The position numbers were made by a program, and so were the translations under genes. This document shows, piece after piece, positions 6,948 to 10,234 of a stretch of DNA of 10,234 bases (position 1 is the first letter of the stretch; every line of letters begins with the position of its first letter). The notes under the pieces were generated by a model. The model was not told the origin of the DNA and did not search any database. It saw only the letters and a program-made list of their open reading frames with translations. This stretch comes from CAYPIE01 sp964410665 (GTDB lineage: Bacteria; Planctomycetota; Planctomycetia; Gemmatales; Gemmataceae). Location of the stretch: contig CAYPIE010000149.1 of assembly GCA_964410665.1 (NCBI GenBank), positions 1 through 10,234 of the forward strand, written 5' to 3'.

Positions 6948-9923
6948 ATGGAAAGGTTGTTCAACGTGCCATTCATCACTTCCCTGACTCGGCTTAGCCG
7001 CGCGGGGCTTTTCGGCATTCTGCTCCTTGGAGTCAGTGCCCCGGTCCTCGATGCTCAGGAAGTCAGCAGTTCGGCCAAGCCGTCGAGTTCCGCCAAGTCG
7101 CGGAGCGCGCGGAGCGATTTCCCAGACTATGACCAGGTCATAGATGGGTATGAAAAAGTGGTTTCGACCATCGATGGATCCAGAGGTCTCTATACGATCT
7201 GGGTCGACAAGAAGAAAAACCGCATGCTCGCCGAACTCCCGCGCGATTATGCGAGCAAGAAATATTTTGTGGCCCTGACCATCTCCAGCGGAGAGCCGTT
7301 CGCCGGCCTGCAGTCCGGTGATCTCTATGTGTACTGGAAGCGCTTCGACGATGAGCTTGCCCTGATCGAGGCGCAACTCAGCACCCGCGCCACCGGAGCC
7401 AAGGAGGCCAAGCAATCGGTCAAGCGCATTTTCACCGACCGGGTGTTGGTCAGCATTCCGATCAAGACCATCTCTCCAGCGGGCACCCCGGTCATCCCCA
7501 TGGACCAGCTTTTGACCGTGCAGGCACCGAAGTTCTTTGGCTTTTCCTTGCGCGGCGTCAGTGGCAAGGATCTGCTTAAACTTCGCGAGATCAAGACCGC
7601 CAAGGCGTTCCCCAAGAACGTCGAGCTAGCCTACACCGTGCCGTTGCAGGGGGGCACCCTCAAGACATTGCACTACTCGTTCAGTGAAATTCCCAACAAC
7701 ACTGGCTATAAGCCGCGAAAGGCCGATGACCGCGTGGGCTTTTTCACGACAGCCTTCGACGACCTGAGTAAGTATCAACGCGGACAGACGCGGACCCGTT
7801 ACATCAACCGTTGGCACTTGCAGAAAGCCGACCCGTCGCTGAAGAAGAGCCCGCCCAAGGAACCGATCATCTTTTATATCGAGCACACGACGCCGATCCG
7901 TTACCGTCCGTGGGTCCGCAAGGGCATCCTGGCCTGGAACAAGGCGTTTGAAAAGGTGGGCCTGGTCGATGCGATTGTGGTCTACCAGCAGGATGCCACC
8001 ACCGGGGCGCACATGGACAAGGACCCCGAGGATGTGCGTTACAATTTCGTTCGCTGGCTCAACAACAATATCAGCACGGCGATCGGGCCGAGCCGGGTGC
8101 ACCCCCTGACCGGTCAAATTCTGGATGCCGACATTGTCCTAACCGATGGCTGGATCCGCGCCTTCGAACGCGACTTCTCCAACCTGCTGCCCAAGCTGGC
8201 GGTGCAGGGCTACGGCCCGGATACCCTGGCTTGGCTGGAGCAAAACCCCAGCTGGGACCCACGTATCCTGCTGTCCGCACCGGCCGAGCGCGAACACATC
8301 CTTCGCCAAAGGGCCTTACGCGCGGCCACGCTGGACCCGAACCCGCAGACCAAGGTGCTTGGTGATGAGGAGCATGACGGGCTGGTCGGTCGGGTCAGCC
8401 AGGTCAACGGCATGTGCCTGGCCGCCGACGGCAAGGCTATGGACATGTCCTTCGCCCGCATGACCCTGGATCTGCTCGCGGCTGCGGCTGCGGACAACAA
8501 GGAAGACGGCGACCAGGACGAGGACGCCCCGCAGAAGCTCGACGGTATGCCCGAAGACTTCATCGGACCGCTCTTGGCCGACCTCGTTGCTCACGAGGTC
8601 GGGCACACCCTGGGTTTGCGGCACAACTTCTGCGCTTCTGCCTTGTATACGCTCGAGGAGATCAACAGTGAGGCGATCAAGGGGAAAAAACCCTTTGCCG
8701 CTTCGGTGATGGACTATCTGCCGGTCAACATTAATATGAAGGATGGCAAGATCCAGGGTGACTACGCCATGATCGGGGTCGGCCCCTACGACTTATGGGC
8801 CATCGAGTACGGCTACACCTTTGCCAAGGACCTCAAGCCGATCCTCAAGAAGTGCAACCGACCAGAGTATCGCTACGTCACCGACCAAGACACCTCGGGC
8901 CCCGACCCGCTGGCTCGGCGCTATGACTTCTCCAAGAAGCCGCTGGATTTCGCCAAGAACCAGATCAAGATTGCGACCAACCACCGCCAACGCTTGATCG
9001 ACAAATACGTCCAGGAGGGCGACAGTTGGGCCAAGCTCCGCCAGGCCTACGAGCTGACTCTGAGCCTGCAGACCCGCTCGCTGAGCATGATGGCCAACTG
9101 GCTGGGCGGCACCTTTGTTCGCCGCGAACACAAGGGCGACGCCGACCGCACCCCGATTGAGCCGGCCTCGGTCAAGGACCAGCGAGAGGCCCTGGAGTGG
9201 GTCATCGAGAACGCCTTCAACGACAAGGCCTTCGGCCTGACCCCGGACCTGCTGCGGCGGATGAAGGGTGACCAACTGCAGTCCGATGAGCGGTTCGGCA
9301 GCGGGGACATTACCTTCCCGATCCACGATCGGGTCATGGGCATCCAGTCTTCGGTCCTGACCATGGTCATGAACCCGACCACCCTCAAGCAGATCTACGA
9401 CAACGAGTTCCTGCTCGAGGCCGACGAAGACGCCTTCACCCTGCCGGAGCTGCTCGACACCGTCTGCAAGGCAGTCTGGACCGAACTGACCCAGCCTAAC
9501 GGCGACGCCGACTTCAGCGTCCGCAAGCCGATGATCTCCAGCCTACGACGCAACCTGCAGCGGACCTTCGTCGAGCGCCTGATCGACCTGACCCTGCCCG
9601 GCAACGACCGGACCGCGGCCACCAAGCCGATCTCCAATCTGGCGTTGATGAAGCTGCGCGAGCTGAACAAGAAGGTCGGCGACACCCTCAAGGACCAGGG
9701 GGGCGAACTCGACCCATATACCCGAGCTCACTTGGAGGATGTGCAGACGCGGATCACCAAGGCGCTCGAGGCTCAGTACATCTACAACGCCAAGGACATC
9801 GCCGGCAGCAGCGGCGGCTTTTCGTTCATCCTTGGCCAGCCAGGTAGCGCTGCGGCGTACAACCGGCCAGGTTGTGTCCATTGCCAACGGCAGCCGATCG
9901 CCCCGCAGGGCTGGCAACGCTAA
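6948..9923 (+). CDS. Secreted zinc metalloprotease of the DUF5117/DUF4953 met-zincin type
   Basis: A protein of about 991 residues. The N terminus is a signal peptide (basic LTRLSRAG, then LFGILLLGVSAPVL, likely cut near DA-Q at 36-37), followed by a Ser/Lys-rich linker. Residues about 58-400 match my recollection of DUF5118/DUF5117 (DYDQVIDGYEKV, LPRDY, YTVPLQGG). The catalytic domain has the zinc motif HEVGHTLGLRH at 549-559 (ligands His549, His553, His559; base Glu550) and a Met-turn SVMDY with Met588, the hallmarks of metzincins. All key residues are intact, so an active exported peptidase is expected; the substrate is unknown. An acidic insert (516-526) precedes the zinc site, and a CVHC pair lies near the C terminus. 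The start is uncertain: ATG 6948 lacks a good ribosome site, GTG 6966 has AAGG nine bases upstream and keeps the signal peptide, and TTG 6933 is also open. Confidence 0.88.
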   Translation: MERLFNVPFITSLTRLSRAGLFGILLLGVSAPVLDAQEVSSSAKPSSSAKSRSARSDFPDYDQVIDGYEKVVSTIDGSRGLYTIWVDKKKNRMLAELPRDYASKKYFVALTISSGEPFAGLQSGDLYVYWKRFDDELALIEAQLSTRATGAKEAKQSVKRIFTDRVLVSIPIKTISPAGTPVIPMDQLLTVQAPKFFGFSLRGVSGKDLLKLREIKTAKAFPKNVELAYTVPLQGGTLKTLHYSFSEIPNNTGYKPRKADDRVGFFTTAFDDLSKYQRGQTRTRYINRWHLQKADPSLKKSPPKEPIIFYIEHTTPIRYRPWVRKGILAWNKAFEKVGLVDAIVVYQQDATTGAHMDKDPEDVRYNFVRWLNNNISTAIGPSRVHPLTGQILDADIVLTDGWIRAFERDFSNLLPKLAVQGYGPDTLAWLEQNPSWDPRILLSAPAEREHILRQRALRAATLDPNPQTKVLGDEEHDGLVGRVSQVNGMCLAADGKAMDMSFARMTLDLLAAAAADNKEDGDQDEDAPQKLDGMPEDFIGPLLADLVAHEVGHTLGLRHNFCASALYTLEEINSEAIKGKKPFAASVMDYLPVNINMKDGKIQGDYAMIGVGPYDLWAIEYGYTFAKDLKPILKKCNRPEYRYVTDQDTSGPDPLARRYDFSKKPLDFAKNQIKIATNHRQRLIDKYVQEGDSWAKLRQAYELTLSLQTRSLSMMANWLGGTFVRREHKGDADRTPIEPASVKDQREALEWVIENAFNDKAFGLTPDLLRRMKGDQLQSDERFGSGDITFPIHDRVMGIQSSVLTMVMNPTTLKQIYDNEFLLEADEDAFTLPELLDTVCKAVWTELTQPNGDADFSVRKPMISSLRRNLQRTFVERLIDLTLPGNDRTAATKPISNLALMKLRELNKKVGDTLKDQGGELDPYTRAHLEDVQTRITKALEAQYIYNAKDIAGSSGGFSFILGQPGSAAAYNRPGCVHCQRQPIAPQGWQR

Positions 9924-9954
9924 GTTGAAGATGGGAAGCGCGCTCGACCTCCGG

Positions 9955-10084
9955 GAAGCAGAAGCGTTTGCGCTGCGAAGCGGCAGAGGCGGTTGGGGTG
10001 CGGGGGAGGGCGGAGGCGCTTGCGGGAAGTCTGAAAGAGGCAGAGGCGCTTGCGGGAAGTCTGAAAGAGGCAGAAGCGCTTGCG
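9955..10084. repeat. Short-repeat array, right copy (core CAGARGCGYTTGCG)
   Basis: Core copies lie at 9959-9972, 9984-9997 (degenerate), 10011-10024, 10041-10054 and 10071-10084. The last part is a 30-base tandem repeat: 10011-10040 and 10041-10070 differ at one base, and a third copy begins at 10071 but diverges after 14 bases. The first part, 9955-10005, is an inverted near-copy of 51-105 from the left end of the window. The array starts 31 bases after the stop of the protease gene, so it should lie in that gene's 3' untranslated region if transcription continues. No coding frame spans it, and there is no spacer pattern like a CRISPR. Confidence 0.8.
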
Positions 10085-10090
10085 TTGCGG

Positions 10091-10213
10091 GGAACCCCCG
10101 GACTGACGTCCGGGGCTCGCCTGAAGAGGGCAGAGCAAGAGCTCCGGAACTTACGTTCCTACGCAGTGCACAGTCTCTGCTCTGGCGAAGGACGTCAGTC
10201 CGAAGCTCTGCCC
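10091..10213. repeat. Cluster of three small hairpins forming a larger imperfect inverted repeat (REP/BIME-like)
   Basis: Three mini-hairpins share the form GGA(A)C-N4-GT(T)CC: 10100-10111 (loop TGAC), 10146-10159 (loop TTAC) and 10190-10201 (loop GTCA, the reverse complement of the first). The first extends to an eight-pair stem, CCCCGGAC (10096-10103) with GTCCGGGG (10108-10115). The outer copies are perfect 12-base inverted repeats. Inside them TCGCC (10117-10121) can pair with GGCGA (10184-10188), and CAGAGC (10131-10136) with GCTCTG (10179-10184), so the whole block could fold as one cruciform or RNA. GGGCAGAGC (10128-10136) also pairs with GCTCTGCCC (10205-10213) in an alternative fold. 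The first stem could help end the protease transcript but lacks a T-run. Confidence 0.65.
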
Positions 10214-10234
10214 AGACAGACGCTTGCCATCAAG

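Noticed and set aside
51..10005. Terminal inverted repeats of a transposon enclosing the whole window
   Set aside because: No transposase or integrase is present, the enclosed genes are housekeeping or envelope types, and the repeats are multi-copy arrays rather than unique ends with target-site duplications.
10096..10115. Rho-independent terminator for the metalloprotease gene
   Set aside because: The eight-pair GC stem with a four-base loop is strong, but there is no T-run after it and it lies 170 bases past the stop, next to related hairpins; it is described as a repeat instead.
1..10234. tRNA, rRNA or known riboswitch
   Set aside because: Scanning the non-coding gaps by eye, I saw no cloverleaf, T-loop GTTCRA context or recognisable riboswitch core.

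Overview
The window reads as ordinary chromosomal sequence of a GC-rich bacterium, most likely a planctomycete (Planctomycetota, possibly Gemmataceae-like). This inference rests on four things: a secreted met-zincin of the DUF5117/DUF4953 type, a PQQ-type beta-propeller on a three-helix membrane anchor with the FRG...G and PRELW...IGPG motifs seen in planctomycete propellers, a Pro-rich lipoprotein, and GC-rich mini-hairpin intergenic repeats. I cannot name a species.

Layout from left to right. (1) 1-180: non-coding array of short degenerate repeats. (2) 181-819, minus strand: predicted lipoprotein of unknown function. (3) 904-2789, plus strand: three closely spaced genes, namely a tartrate/D-malate-dehydrogenase-like beta-decarboxylating dehydrogenase, a small YbjN/CesT-like protein and a small ankyrin-repeat protein. 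(4) 2802-3398, minus strand: an unrecognised 198-residue protein convergent with the ankyrin gene. (5) 3568-9923, plus strand: three envelope or exported proteins, namely a membrane-anchored PQQ-like propeller, a TolC-family outer-membrane factor and a ~990-residue secreted metalloprotease. (6) 9924-10234: non-coding repeats, a 14-base-core array followed by a cluster of small hairpins.

The genes do not form an obvious single pathway. The dehydrogenase is cytosolic carbon metabolism. The propeller, TolC protein, protease and lipoprotein act at the envelope. No defence, mobile-element, CRISPR, RNA-gene or secondary-metabolite system is visible.

The strongest unexplained structure is in the non-coding ends. 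A 55-base stretch at 51-105 recurs in inverted orientation at 9955-10005 (47 of 51 aligned bases identical, one 4-base gap, by my hand alignment). Because the two bordering genes point outward, both arrays lie just 3' of a stop codon and read the same way in the transcript sense. Next to the right array, three GGA(A)C-N4-GT(T)CC hairpins, one inverted, resemble a REP/BIME-like intergenic element.
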